Positions 46,405 through 55,762 of a DNA stretch of 64,000 bases are shown here, piece by piece (positions within the stretch are counted from its first letter, which is position 1; the number at the start of each line of letters is the position of its first letter). Made by a program: the position numbers and the translations under genes. Source of the DNA: Sphingomonas paeninsulae (lineage in GTDB: Bacteria; Pseudomonadota; Alphaproteobacteria; Sphingomonadales; Sphingomonadaceae); NCBI RefSeq assembly GCF_003660165.1, contig NZ_CP032829.1, positions 2,679,001-2,743,000 of the forward strand. Direction: 5' to 3'. The notes below the pieces were generated by a model. That model did no database searches. It saw only the letters and a list, made by a program, of their open reading frames with translations, and was not told the origin of the DNA.

Positions 46405-48591
46405 TTATTGTGTCTCGTCTCGATCTAGGCTCGTTTTGCCCTTTTTGCCACCCGCCAGTTCGGTGCGCAGCGCGGCAATGAGGGGAGCGATGTGAGTGAG
46501 GCGCACCGCTTCCTCATCGAGTATTGCATGAAATAAATCCTGTTTGGTGCTCGCGATCATGCTGGGGTCAAGGCGAGCAGAAGCAGGGAGTGTCGATACG
46601 ACGATGTCCACAAGCCGCTCCGCACCGTGAAGTCGGCCCCACAGATAGTCGTTTTCGCGATAGGTTCGACTGAAGAATGCGCCGAAGCTGTTGAATTGAA
46701 TCCCTTTTAGGGTCGCCGACGCATCGCCGGTTCGGATCGATTGCGCTTCATCAGGTGAAATTCGGTCGACCTTGATTTCGTCGAACTCGTCGAAGCCTTC
46801 GCCCTGAAGGAGCGCAAGTGTCGCGACATCGTAAAATGGAAAGCCGAGGTAGGCGAGCAGTGGTGCGCGTCGGTCCGCCTTCGGGCAAGCCGCAAGCGCC
46901 TCGGCAATCGCTGCGTCGGTGGCGCCATCGAGTGCCAATAGATCGGCGGACAAGTCGGGAGCGGCTTCGAGGTCAAGATAATAAGCCAACCTCTCGTAAA
47001 GTGCAGCACTTACCTTCTCAAAATGGGCGTCTGGATAAGCCTCCTCAAGTTCGGCCAGCGTGCGGCCGAGGAAGCGAAGGCGGCGGATGCGGTAAGCAAT
47101 GTCGTGCTTGGCAAAAAACTCGAGCGGGGTCAGCGTTTCTGAATCCTCGACCAGAATCGCCCGAGCTTTCGGTGGCGCAGCATCAACAATGTTCGCCATT
47201 TTTAGCTGGCAGTAACTGACATAGCTATGTCCGGCATCACGGGCGGCCCGCTCCTCCGCACGCTGTCTCCATCCGGCCAGACGGGCAGGATTGGGTCGGT
47301 CGATGAACAACGTACGGCCAAACAGTCCCGCGACCGATGCTTCGACATCGGGCCGTAGCTTTTCAACGATCAGGCGCATTCGCTTGATTCTGGCTGATCG
47401 CTGCTCCAGCGCTTCCAGATTGTCGCGGATTGGCTGCTCGCGTGGAATGTCCGACAGCGCGCCAAATATCGTCGTGAAAAACCCCGGTATCTCGGCCTCG
47501 CCACCGCGGTTTATCTTTACCGAACGAATGCCCGGTTTCGGGTCGATATACACGAAACGCCGATCGACCTCGCGGCGCGCGGGCCTTTGTTTCAGTGCTT
47601 CGATTGCCGGTCGAAAAGGCGCATTGGCCAGCACTGACCCGTCGATCAGGACTGCCTTATCAATCAGTTCCGATGCCGCACGACGAGGCAGCACCCGCGT
47701 AAGGAATGCATCGCGATCCGACCATTCACGATTGCTGCTACCAAGCACACGGTCGAGTTCGGCGGCGGTGAACGGTGGAAAGGCTCCCGGAAAACTCGCA
47801 GTAGCCCGCGCTGCGAACGTCAGATTTTCAACCGCGTCCAAAAGATCAGGCTCGCCCGGCGCATCACGAAAAGCGAACGTCAGTCGATGTTCGTTTTCTA
47901 TAATCTGCGCTGGAGAGTTTAATTTCAGCGTTTCCGGATGCCCGTGAAAATCGGTCACTGTCACGAATAGATCGAGTGGCTGTTCGTCGGGCAGAAGGCG
48001 TGGCCCAACAGCCTGTTTACCCATCGCGTCGAACGCATCGAGCAGCAATCGTGTGAATGTTTCGCCACCAAATGGCGGTTCGAACCATCGGGCGCGAACG
48101 AACCGCGTCAGCTTTGCGTTGATTTCGTCTCGCGTTTGCTCGTCCAGGTCATCATCCCACGTCGCTCCCTGGCGGCCCGAAAACGCCCAGACCAACGGCG
48201 TTGCCCAGAATTTGGAGAACCGATGAGACGCTTTTGCTTGCGGGTCGAGTAGCGAATCGACGTCGGCCGATTCGAGCCACAGGTCGGTCAGCGGATCGAG
48301 CGATTGCCCGGTTGCGATTGCCTGAGCCAGAAAAATTCCGTTGATTCCGCCTGCCGATGCGCCGGCAATGATATCGGCGAGAACACGTAGTTTCAGACCC
48401 GATGTGACAGCTATGGATTCGAACAGTCCGGCGTAGATCAGGGAGGTAGGAGAGGGGGCCGTCTCTTCATCGTGGAACGCCCGCGAAGCTCGTGCGAGGT
48501 GCCAGATCTCCTTGGTGATACCGTGCATATAGACCGCAAGGCTGATCCCGCCGTAACAGATCAGCGCAAGCCGGAGTTCTTTCTCTCTCAT
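46405..48591 (-). CDS. Large patatin-like phospholipase with C-terminal DUF3376-type region
   Basis: A 728-residue protein. The patatin domain starts at the N-terminus: oxyanion-like ALICYGGISLAVYMHG, nucleophile Ser79 in AGASAGGINGIF and the dyad Asp in VLIDGSVLANAPF. These define a Ser-Asp lipid acyl hydrolase. The C-terminal 350 or so residues, including IRRLRFLGRTLAELEEAYP, match the long bacterial patatin class. No signal peptide. ATG 48591 is supported by GAGAAGGACG immediately upstream. It is divergent from radA, and the SOS box of radA lies 68 bp before its start. Substrate unknown. Confidence 0.85.
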   Translation of the reverse strand: MREKELRLALICYGGISLAVYMHGITKEIWHLARASRAFHDEETAPSPTSLIYAGLFESIAVTSGLKLRVLADIIAGASAGGINGIFLAQAIATGQSLDPLTDLWLESADVDSLLDPQAKASHRFSKFWATPLVWAFSGRQGATWDDDLDEQTRDEINAKLTRFVRARWFEPPFGGETFTRLLLDAFDAMGKQAVGPRLLPDEQPLDLFVTVTDFHGHPETLKLNSPAQIIENEHRLTFAFRDAPGEPDLLDAVENLTFAARATASFPGAFPPFTAAELDRVLGSSNREWSDRDAFLTRVLPRRAASELIDKAVLIDGSVLANAPFRPAIEALKQRPARREVDRRFVYIDPKPGIRSVKINRGGEAEIPGFFTTIFGALSDIPREQPIRDNLEALEQRSARIKRMRLIVEKLRPDVEASVAGLFGRTLFIDRPNPARLAGWRQRAEERAARDAGHSYVSYCQLKMANIVDAAPPKARAILVEDSETLTPLEFFAKHDIAYRIRRLRFLGRTLAELEEAYPDAHFEKVSAALYERLAYYLDLEAAPDLSADLLALDGATDAAIAEALAACPKADRRAPLLAYLGFPFYDVATLALLQGEGFDEFDEIKVDRISPDEAQSIRTGDASATLKGIQFNSFGAFFSRTYRENDYLWGRLHGAERLVDIVVSTLPASARLDPSMIASTKQDLFHAILDEEAVRLTHIAPLIAALRTELAGGKKGKTSLDRDETQ

Positions 48592-48658
48592 CGTCCTTCT
48601 CTCATATCCGCGATGTCGCACGGTGGCGCGCTTACGCCTAGCCCGCAAACACGCTTGC

Positions 48659-48673
48659 GTTCCCGGTTCGTTC
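48659..48673 (+). promoter_or_regulatory. LexA (SOS) box of radA
   Basis: GTTC-CCGGTTC-GTTC on the plus strand is an exact GTTC-N7-GTTC match, 16 bp before the radA ATG and immediately before its ribosome-binding site (GGAGGG). Confidence 0.8.
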
Positions 48674-48689
48674 GCGGCAGGAGGGCGAA

Positions 48690-50051
48690 ATGGCGAAACC
48701 GCAAAAACGATATGTCTGTCAGGCTTGCGGGTCGGTGGCGTCGAAATGGGCAGGGCAATGCGACGACTGTCTTGAATGGAATACGCTGGTCGAAGATGCA
48801 GGCGCGGTCGTTACGCCGTTTTCTGCGCGCCATAACCTTCAGGCGGGCGGCAGGGCGGTAACGCTTGTCGCGCTCGATGCCGAGACACCGCTTCCAGATC
48901 GTATGCCGAGCGGGATTGCAGAACTGGACCGCGCGTTAGGCGGCGGTTTTGTGGCAGGCTCTGCAACGCTGATCGGTGGCGATCCTGGTATCGGCAAATC
49001 GACATTGTTGTTGCAGGCCGCTGCCAAACTGGCACTTGCCGGAAGGCGGGTCGCCTATGTGTCGGGAGAAGAAGCCGCCGATCAGGTGCGACTGCGCGCG
49101 CGGCGATTGGGCCTCGGAAATGCGCCGGTTGGGCTGGCTGCGGCAACTTCGGTGCGCGATATATTGGCGACATTTCCGGTTGCGCCCGATTTGCTCGTGA
49201 TCGATTCGATCCAAACGATGCATTCGGACTTGATCGAAGGTGCCGCTGGAACGGTTAGTCAGGTGCGAGCATCGGCAGGCGAATTAATCCGTTTTGCCAA
49301 GGAGCGCGGGACGGCAGTTGTGCTGGTTGGTCATGTCACCAAGGACGGCAGCATCGCTGGACCACGCGTGCTGGAACATATGGTTGACACCGTGCTGAGC
49401 TTCGAGGGTGAGCGCAGTCATCAATATCGCATCCTTCGCGCGATCAAGAACCGGTTTGGTGGCACCGACGAAATCGGCGTTTTCGCAATGAGCGAGGATG
49501 GACTTGGCGAAGTTGGCAACCCGTCGTCCCTATTCCTGACGACGCGTGGAGAGGCTGTGACCGGAACGGTGGTGTTTCCTGCGCTGGAAGGAACGCGGCC
49601 TGTTCTGGTTGAAGTTCAGGCGCTGACGGTGCGGCTTGCCAGCGGAGCGACGCCGCGGCGTGCTGTTGTTGGCTGGGATTCGGGGCGATTGGCGATGATA
49701 CTCGCCGTGCTGGAAGCGCGTTGTGGCCTGTCGTTTGCATCGGCTGAAGTGTATTTGAACATCGCAGGCGGTTATCGACTGAGCGACCCGGCGGCCGATC
49801 TGGCTGTTGCCGCGGCCTTGATCAGCGCGTTTTCGGAGCGACCGGTCCCGGCAGACGTGATCGCGTTCGGCGAGGTTGCGCTTTCAGGAGAGGTGCGTCC
49901 GGTTGCCCATGCGGGACTGAGGCTGAAAGAAGCGACGAAGCTTGGTTTCGAACGCGCATGGTTGCCATCAGGCGTAAAAGGAGAGGGGATCGCGCTCAAC
50001 GGGTTCCGCAGTCTCGGTTCGCTCGTGGACTTCATGTTGGGACGTTCATGA
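48690..50051 (+). CDS. radA: DNA repair protein RadA
   Basis: A 453-residue RecA-like ATPase and helicase that speeds branch migration in recombination. A four-cysteine zinc finger (C10, C13, C24, C27) precedes the ATPase with Walker A GGDPGIGKST and Walker B LLVIDSIQT. The RadA-specific KNRFGGTDEIGVF and a C-terminal Lon-like domain (LNIAGGYRLSDPAADLAVAAA) are present. GGAGGG is well placed before ATG. An exact SOS box lies 16 bp upstream, so radA is likely damage-inducible. Confidence 0.97.
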   Translation: MAKPQKRYVCQACGSVASKWAGQCDDCLEWNTLVEDAGAVVTPFSARHNLQAGGRAVTLVALDAETPLPDRMPSGIAELDRALGGGFVAGSATLIGGDPGIGKSTLLLQAAAKLALAGRRVAYVSGEEAADQVRLRARRLGLGNAPVGLAAATSVRDILATFPVAPDLLVIDSIQTMHSDLIEGAAGTVSQVRASAGELIRFAKERGTAVVLVGHVTKDGSIAGPRVLEHMVDTVLSFEGERSHQYRILRAIKNRFGGTDEIGVFAMSEDGLGEVGNPSSLFLTTRGEAVTGTVVFPALEGTRPVLVEVQALTVRLASGATPRRAVVGWDSGRLAMILAVLEARCGLSFASAEVYLNIAGGYRLSDPAADLAVAAALISAFSERPVPADVIAFGEVALSGEVRPVAHAGLRLKEATKLGFERAWLPSGVKGEGIALNGFRSLGSLVDFMLGRS

Positions 50052-50160
50052 ATGGCCCTTTTGAAATGCAGGTGATGCAAGGCGGGGGTTGCGCGGCTCA
50101 CGCACCCGGATTAGGGCGACTTGCAACAGATTTCACTCACATGAACGAGAAGGACCCTTC

Positions 50161-50397
50161 ATGAGCGAGACCGCCGACCGGGTTAAGAAGATTGTCGTAG
50201 AGCATCTCGGTGTCGATGCCGACAAGGTGACCGAAGAATCGAGTTTCATCGACGATCTGGGCGCAGACAGCCTTGATATCGTTGAACTTGTTATGGCCTT
50301 CGAAGAAGAATTTGGTGTCGAGATTCCTGACGACGCGGCTGAAAAGATCACGACCGTTAAGGACGCGATCAGCTTCATAGACGCTAACAAGGGCTGA
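50161..50397 (+). CDS. acpP: Acyl carrier protein
   Basis: A 78-residue acidic four-helix protein that carries growing acyl chains. The phosphopantetheine site is S37 in [17 protein letters not shown] 50161 has GAGAAGGACC just upstream; the longer upstream frame has no support. A terminator follows, and fabF begins 112 bp downstream, the usual acpP-fabF order. Confidence 0.98.
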   Translation: MSETADRVKKIVVEHLGVDADKVTEESSFIDDLGADSLDIVELVMAFEEEFGVEIPDDAAEKITTVKDAISFIDANKG

Positions 50398-50438
50398 CCC
50401 TTAGCAGGCTTGCCCTTGGTGAGCCGGCGTGTTTCGGA

Positions 50439-50470
50439 CGGCCTCCCCGCATCTGCAGGGAGGCCGTTTT
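50439..50470 (+). terminator. Rho-independent terminator or attenuator between acpP and fabF
   Basis: A 9-bp stem CGGCCTCCC / GGGAGGCCG with a 10-nt loop followed by TTTTCGT. It likely produces abundant short acpP mRNA with partial read-through into fabF. Confidence 0.85.
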
Positions 50471-50509
50471 CGTATTAGACGTTTGATTTGAATGATTTGG
50501 GAGGCGAAT

Positions 50510-51769
50510 ATGCGCCGTGTCGTCGTCACTGGACTGGGAATGGTCACGCCACTTGGCGCTGACGTGGAAACCGTTTGGGCCAACATATTGGCTTCAAAAT
50601 CGGGTGCCGGACCGATCACGCGCTTCGACGCGACCGACTATGCCTGCAGGATCGCGATGGAAGTGAAGCCGGCCGACCACCCTTATGGCTTCGACCCTAA
50701 CAAGCGTGTTGATCACAAGGTGCAGCGCCAGGTCGATCCGTTCATCATCTTCGGTATCGACGCTGCTGGGCAGGCACTCGAAGACGCTGGTCTGACCGAC
50801 ATGACCGAAGAACAGCGTTTCCGCGCCGGACTGTCGATCGGTTCGGGCATCGGTGGCCTTCCAGGGATCGCCAGCGAATCGATCGTCCTTCACGAACGCG
50901 GTCCGCGCCGCGTTTCACCCCACTTTGTGCACGGCCGTTTGATTAACCTGATCTCGGGTCAGGTCAGCATCAAATATGGCCTTATGGGGCCGAACCATGC
51001 AGTCGTTACAGCTTGTTCGACCGGCGCTCATTCCATCGGCGACGCGGCACGGATGATCCGGGACGACGATGCCGATGTTATGCTGGCTGGTGGGGCAGAG
51101 GGGGCGATTTGCCCGCTCGGGATCGCCGGATTCTCACAGGCGCGTGCGCTATCGACTGCTTTTAACGACACGCCTGAAAAGGCTTCGCGTCCCTACGATG
51201 TCGATCGCGATGGTTTCGTGATGGGTGAAGGGGCAGGGGTTGTCGTCCTCGAAGAATATGAACATGCCAAGGCGCGTGGCGCGAAAATCTATGCCGAAGT
51301 CATCGGCTACGGCCTGTCGGGCGACGCATATCACGTCACCGCGCCGCATCCAGAAGGCTCGGGCGCTTTCCGTTCGATGCAAATGGCCATGCGGAAATCC
51401 GGTCTCGAACTTTCAGATATCGATTACATCAACGCGCACGGCACATCGACGCCGCTGGGTGATGAGCTTGAGCTTGGAGCCGTCCGCCGTTTGTTCGGTA
51501 GCGCGATGGACACGGTGTCGATGAGTTCGACTAAATCGGCTACCGGGCACTTGCTCGGTGGTGCCGGTGCGATCGAGAGCATCTTCTGCATCCTCGCTTT
51601 GCGCGACCAGATCGTCCCACCAACGCTTAACCTCGACAATCCGAGCGAAGGGTGCGCTGGCGTCGATCTCGTCCCTCACGTCCCCAAAGAGCGCAAGGTG
51701 AAGGCTGTCCTGAATAACAGCTTTGGCTTCGGTGGCACCAACGCCAGTCTGGTAATGAAAGCGATCTGA
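50510..51769 (+). CDS. fabF: Beta-ketoacyl-ACP synthase II
   Basis: A 419-residue condensing enzyme of fatty acid elongation. The catalytic Cys is in TACSTGAHSIGDAA and the two His in NAHGTSTPLGDE and SATGHLLGGAGA; the C-terminal NSFGFGGTNASLV is conserved. ATG 50510 (RRVVVTGLGMVTPLG) has GGGAGG upstream; ATT/ATG 50492 is less likely. Its stop overlaps mltG by one base (TGATG). Confidence 0.97.
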   Translation: MRRVVVTGLGMVTPLGADVETVWANILASKSGAGPITRFDATDYACRIAMEVKPADHPYGFDPNKRVDHKVQRQVDPFIIFGIDAAGQALEDAGLTDMTEEQRFRAGLSIGSGIGGLPGIASESIVLHERGPRRVSPHFVHGRLINLISGQVSIKYGLMGPNHAVVTACSTGAHSIGDAARMIRDDDADVMLAGGAEGAICPLGIAGFSQARALSTAFNDTPEKASRPYDVDRDGFVMGEGAGVVVLEEYEHAKARGAKIYAEVIGYGLSGDAYHVTAPHPEGSGAFRSMQMAMRKSGLELSDIDYINAHGTSTPLGDELELGAVRRLFGSAMDTVSMSSTKSATGHLLGGAGAIESIFCILALRDQIVPPTLNLDNPSEGCAGVDLVPHVPKERKVKAVLNNSFGFGGTNASLVMKAI

Positions 51770-52722
51770 TGCGCCGCCTGATGATTGTCGTGTTGCTAGT
51801 CGTCGCGGCATTCATCGGGATTACCGTGTTCCGTAACGCGGCCGGTGCTCCCCGTGATATCAATGTCGTTATCCCGGCAGGCTCTAGCCTGACCTCTGCG
51901 GCAAAGACACTTGAACAGGCGGGGGCGATAAAATCGTCGCGGGCGTTTCTGACCGATGCCAAATTGTTCGGCAACAAAGACCCGATCAAGCCCGGCGAAT
52001 ACCATATTACGCGCGGCATGGGTCCCGAATCGATCCTGAAACTGCTCCAATCGGGCAGGACGCTGCAGCGCTTTGTGATTGTTCCCGAGGGTATGCCGTC
52101 GATTCTTGTGCAGGAAAAGCTTATGGCGACACCGCTCCTGACCGGTGAAATCGCAACGCCGCCGGAAGGATCTTTGCTGCCCGACGCATATTCCTACACG
52201 CGCGGTGAACCGCGTTCAGCAATCGTAGGGCGGATGCAAAAGGCCATGCAGACTGCGCTCGCCAACGCCTGGAAAGCGCGCAAGCCGACGACTGCCGTTA
52301 CGACGCCCGAAGCCGCCATCATCCTTGCGTCGATTGTAGAAAAAGAAACAGCTTTGGCCAGCGAACGCCGGATGGTCGCTGGCGTGTATTCCAATCGCCT
52401 GAAACGGGCGATGCCGTTGCAGGCCGATCCGACAACGATTTATCCGATCACGCACGGTAAACCGCTCGGTCGCCGCATTCTGCGTTCCGAGTTGCAGGCC
52501 AAAAACGGCTATAACACCTATCGCAAGTCGGGCCTGCCCATCGGCCCGATCACTAACCCGGGCAAAGCTTCGATCTTGGCGGTTCTGGATCCAGCCCCGA
52601 CGCAAGCGCTGTATTTTGTCGCGAACGGATCAGGCGGTTCGTCATTTGCCGACACGCTACCGCAACACAGCGCCAATGTGCAGAAATTCTATGCTCTGCG
52701 CCGTTCCCGGGGTGAGATGTAA
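51769..52722 (+). CDS. mltG: Endolytic transglycosylase MltG
   Basis: A 317-residue protein. An N-terminal transmembrane helix (LMIVVLLVVAAFIGITVF) is followed by a LysM-like region and the YceG domain: SLLPDAYSYTRGE, catalytic Glu in IIASIVEKETALASER-like sequence (ILASIVEKE), and YNTYRKSGLPIGPITNPG. It cuts nascent peptidoglycan strands in the periplasm and helps to set glycan length. The start overlaps fabF, an arrangement frequent in alphaproteobacteria. Confidence 0.95.
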   Translation: MRRLMIVVLLVVAAFIGITVFRNAAGAPRDINVVIPAGSSLTSAAKTLEQAGAIKSSRAFLTDAKLFGNKDPIKPGEYHITRGMGPESILKLLQSGRTLQRFVIVPEGMPSILVQEKLMATPLLTGEIATPPEGSLLPDAYSYTRGEPRSAIVGRMQKAMQTALANAWKARKPTTAVTTPEAAIILASIVEKETALASERRMVAGVYSNRLKRAMPLQADPTTIYPITHGKPLGRRILRSELQAKNGYNTYRKSGLPIGPITNPGKASILAVLDPAPTQALYFVANGSGGSSFADTLPQHSANVQKFYALRRSRGEM

Positions 52723-52729
52723 GTCAACG

Positions 52730-54136
52730 CTATTTCGACGCGTAAACCTTCACCAAATCAAACAGATAGTCCCGCCCCTCGTAAAGCGATGAAACTCGCA
52801 TCCGTTCATTCAAACCGTGGATGCCGTTAAAATCGGACTCTCCAAAGATGCCGGGTACGCCATAAACAGGAATACCAATCGCTTCGAGAAATATACCATC
52901 GGTCGCGCCGGTCGACATTAGCGGAAGAATCGGGACACCGGGGAAATGTTTCTCGGCGACTGCAGTAGCAGGCCCGACAATTTTTGCATCCAGCGCGGGA
53001 GGCTTGGCGATCGGCCGGATCGGCGGGGTCATCGTCAAATTTATTTTCGGGTCGTTGATCGCTGTCACCAGAGCAGCGCGCGTCGTCTCGTTCGTTTCGC
53101 CAGGGAAAATACGGCAGTTGATGTTGGCCCCAGCGCGCTGAGGCAACGCATTGTTTGCGTGGCCACCGTCGAGCAACGTCGCGACGCACGTCGTCCGCAA
53201 TGTCGAGTGATAGGTTGGATCGGTCGATACGATTTTGTTGGCAGCTGTATCGGTAGGGTTGGCGAGCAAGGCGGTTATCGCGCCGCCCATTTGGCCGCCG
53301 ACGTTTTTTGCGGTCTGGGAGAAATAAGCCCGCGTGGTGTCGGTGAATTTCGCGGGAAATTCGTACATCCTGACAGCGCGTAACGCGTCGGCGAGTTCAT
53401 AGATCGCATTGTCGGGAACTGGCCGGGAACTGTGGCCGCCGGGGTTAGTCGCTTCGATCCGATAATTCTGAACTGCCTTTTCACCGACCTGCATCGCGAG
53501 CGACATCTTCTTTCCGCTCGGATCGAGTTCGCCACCGCCCCCCTCATTCAGGGCGAATTCGGCGGCAATTAGTTCAGGACGATTCTGAGCGAGCCATGCT
53601 GCGCCATTGAAAGCATAGCTCGTCTCTTCCCCGCATGTCAGCGCAAGCTTGATCGTTCGCTTTGGCTTATACCCCTCCTGTCGAAACCGAACCATCGCGT
53701 CGGTCCAGATCGCCGCCATCGACTTATCGTCAGCAGCGCCACGCGCATAGAAAAAGCCATTTTCCTCAATCAGCTTGAAAGGATCGCGCGTCCAGTCCTC
53801 GCGCTTTGCCTCCACCACATCGATATGGGCCAAAAGGAGCATTGGTTTGATTCGAGCGTCGGTCCCCTTCAGAACCGCTACGAGGCCGCCGTCTTTTGGG
53901 TGCTCAGATGTCAAGAAATAGGTTATCTCGGAATCGGTGAAACCAGCAGCCTTCAATCGAGCACCCATTTTGGCGGCAGCATCGGTGCAACTACCTACCG
54001 ACAGCGTCGTGTTCGTCTCGACCAGCTCCTGATAAAGTGCTCTGAACGCTGTCTGATCCGGGCGGAGCGTTTGTGCGGATGCGGGAGAAAACGCGGCTGT
54101 GGCGAGTAGCACGGCGGCGAACGTTCTGGCGATCAT
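52730..54136 (-). CDS. Exported M20 family metallopeptidase
   Basis: A 468-residue protein with a signal peptide ending SPASAQ. Zinc-binding residues are visible: His in LLLAHIDVVEA, Asp in ARGAADDKSM, the catalytic and ligand Glu in TCGEETSYAF, Asp/Glu in EFALNEGGGG, and a C-terminal His in FNGIHGLNE. A dimerisation domain lies around residues 225-345. Such enzymes act as carboxypeptidases or dipeptidases in the periplasm; substrate is unknown. It is convergent with mltG (7 bp apart) and divergent from the peroxiredoxin. Confidence 0.92.
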   Translation of the reverse strand: MIARTFAAVLLATAAFSPASAQTLRPDQTAFRALYQELVETNTTLSVGSCTDAAAKMGARLKAAGFTDSEITYFLTSEHPKDGGLVAVLKGTDARIKPMLLLAHIDVVEAKREDWTRDPFKLIEENGFFYARGAADDKSMAAIWTDAMVRFRQEGYKPKRTIKLALTCGEETSYAFNGAAWLAQNRPELIAAEFALNEGGGGELDPSGKKMSLAMQVGEKAVQNYRIEATNPGGHSSRPVPDNAIYELADALRAVRMYEFPAKFTDTTRAYFSQTAKNVGGQMGGAITALLANPTDTAANKIVSTDPTYHSTLRTTCVATLLDGGHANNALPQRAGANINCRIFPGETNETTRAALVTAINDPKINLTMTPPIRPIAKPPALDAKIVGPATAVAEKHFPGVPILPLMSTGATDGIFLEAIGIPVYGVPGIFGESDFNGIHGLNERMRVSSLYEGRDYLFDLVKVYASK

Positions 54137-54274
54137 GGCATTCCCCTTGTCACGGAGATGCTATGCGCTTCAACATTAGTCGTAAAGTGCCCTTGGCATC
54201 GGCGGGTGTCGTCCTCATATGCGGTTCGAGGACGTGTCTGTCCTTTCCAGATTATCCAAACAGAGGAGACCCCG

Positions 54275-54817
54275 ATGATCGTCGGCCGTGAAGTTCCCAA
54301 TGTAACCCTAAAGACCCGCGTTCGTGATGAATCGGTCGAAGGACCAAACCCATTTCGCTGGCAGGACGTCGCAACCGGTGACCTGTTTAAGGGCAAACGT
54401 GTCGTGATTTTCGGCCTGCCCGGTGCTTATACCCCAACTTGTTCGTCCAAGCAGCTTCCCGGTTTCGAGGGCGGTTATGACGAAATGAAGAGCCTTGGTA
54501 TGGACGAGCTTTATTGCGTGTCCGTCAATGATGCTTTCGTAATGTACAACTGGGGTAAGGCTCAGGGTCTCGAGAAGGTAAAACTGCTTCCCGACGGTTC
54601 GGGCGACTTTACGCGTCGGATGGGTATGTTGATCGACAAAAGCCATCTGGGCTTCGGTCAGCGTTCATGGCGCTATGCTGCTGTCATCGATAACGGCAAG
54701 GTTGCTGCATGGTTCGAAGAACCCGGCATCAATGACAACGGTTCGGATTCCGATCCTTATGAGCAGTCGACGCCAGAAAACATTCTCGCTTGGCTAAAGG
54801 CCAACCCGAAGAAGTAA
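54275..54817 (+). CDS. Peroxiredoxin, Prx5-like (AhpC/TSA superfamily)
   Basis: A 180-residue thiol peroxidase. The peroxidatic cysteine C56 is in LPGAYTPTCSSKQLPG; a second Cys (C81) in ELYCVSVND could resolve it. VIFGLPGAYTPTCS and FTRRMGMLIDKSHLGFGQRSWR fit the Prx5/1-Cys glutaredoxin-linked type that reduces H2O2 and organic peroxides. ATG 54275 has CAGAGGAG 7 nt upstream; a longer frame from 54158 would precede this site and is rejected. It is convergent with argC. Confidence 0.93.
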   Translation: MIVGREVPNVTLKTRVRDESVEGPNPFRWQDVATGDLFKGKRVVIFGLPGAYTPTCSSKQLPGFEGGYDEMKSLGMDELYCVSVNDAFVMYNWGKAQGLEKVKLLPDGSGDFTRRMGMLIDKSHLGFGQRSWRYAAVIDNGKVAAWFEEPGINDNGSDSDPYEQSTPENILAWLKANPKK

Positions 54818-54824
54818 GCTCTAT

Positions 54825-54850
54825 TTCCCCTCTCGGTTACGGGAGGGGGA
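54825..54850. terminator. Weak hairpin between convergent peroxiredoxin and argC
   Basis: CCCCTC and GAGGGG (around 54828-54850) can pair across a 10-nt loop in the 33-bp convergent gap. There is no good T tract on either side, so its effect is uncertain. Confidence 0.3.
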
Positions 54851-55762
54851 TTATAAGCGAAGGCCGGTCGTCTCCGGCAAGCCCGCCATCAAATTGAGAC
54901 TCTGGACGGCAGCACCACTCGCGCCTTTGCCCAAATTATCCAATGCCGCGACGAGCCGCGCTTGGGTGCCCTCCGCATTACCGAACACGAACAGGTCGAG
55001 CCTGTCGCTATCTGCGGCTTGGTTCACGGTGAGCAACTCTGGTGGCTGAGGCAGGGTGACAATAGACGATCCGGAAAATGCCTGAGCCAGCGCTTCCCGA
55101 ACGATCGCAACCGATGGCTGTGCGGGCATGGCACCAAGATGCAGTGGCACTTCCACGATCATCCCGCGATACGTGCTTGCTACTGAGGGCGCAAAGATCG
55201 GCCCATGCGACAATCCCGAATGGCGCTGCATTTCGGGGATGTGTTTATGGGCAAGCGTCAGCGCATAGGTACGCCATGCTGCTTGCGGCTGTCCCGATTC
55301 GAATTCGGCTATCATGGCTTTGCCACCGCCTGAATATCCGGAGACTGCGTTGACGGTAATCGGCCAGTCCTTCGGGATCAGACCTGCGCGAATCAATGGC
55401 GTGACGAGGGCAAGAAAGCCTGTCGGGTAACAACCCGGGTTCGACACGCGCATCGCTCCCGCAACATCGTTTCCGAGTTCGGGAAAACCATAGGTCCAAC
55501 CCGTCGTCGTTCGAAACGAAGTAGAGGCGTCGATCACGCGCGTATGCGAATTGTCGATGAGTGATACCGCCTCGCGTGCAGCATCATCGGGGAGGCAAAG
55601 AATGACGATATCGGCAGCGTTAAGCGCGTCCTTACGGGCTGCGGCATTTTTGCGTGCAGAATCATCCAGTTTAAGAAGCTCAAACTCCGGTCGCCCGGTC
55701 AGTCGTGTTTCGATCTCAAGCCCCGTAGTGCCCGCCGCTCCATCAATAAAAATTCGCATCAT
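54851..55762 (-). CDS. argC: N-acetyl-gamma-glutamyl-phosphate reductase, type 2 (short form)
   Basis: A 303-residue arginine-biosynthesis enzyme that reduces N-acetylglutamyl phosphate. The start RIFIDGAAGTTGLEIETRL binds NADP; the catalytic Cys is in SNPGCYPTGFLA and the His in AHKHIPEMQRH. The length of about 300 marks the type 2 form, against about 345 for type 1. It overlaps the SH3 gene by 4 bp, so MarR, SH3 and argC form one unit. Confidence 0.93.
   Translation of the reverse strand: MMRIFIDGAAGTTGLEIETRLTGRPEFELLKLDDSARKNAAARKDALNAADIVILCLPDDAAREAVSLIDNSHTRVIDASTSFRTTTGWTYGFPELGNDVAGAMRVSNPGCYPTGFLALVTPLIRAGLIPKDWPITVNAVSGYSGGGKAMIAEFESGQPQAAWRTYALTLAHKHIPEMQRHSGLSHGPIFAPSVASTYRGMIVEVPLHLGAMPAQPSVAIVREALAQAFSGSSIVTLPQPPELLTVNQAADSDRLDLFVFGNAEGTQARLVAALDNLGKGASGAAVQSLNLMAGLPETTGLRL

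Noticed and set aside
54158-54274. Upstream in-frame extension of the peroxiredoxin
   Set aside because: ATG 54275 has a good ribosome-binding site and the family start; the extension has neither.
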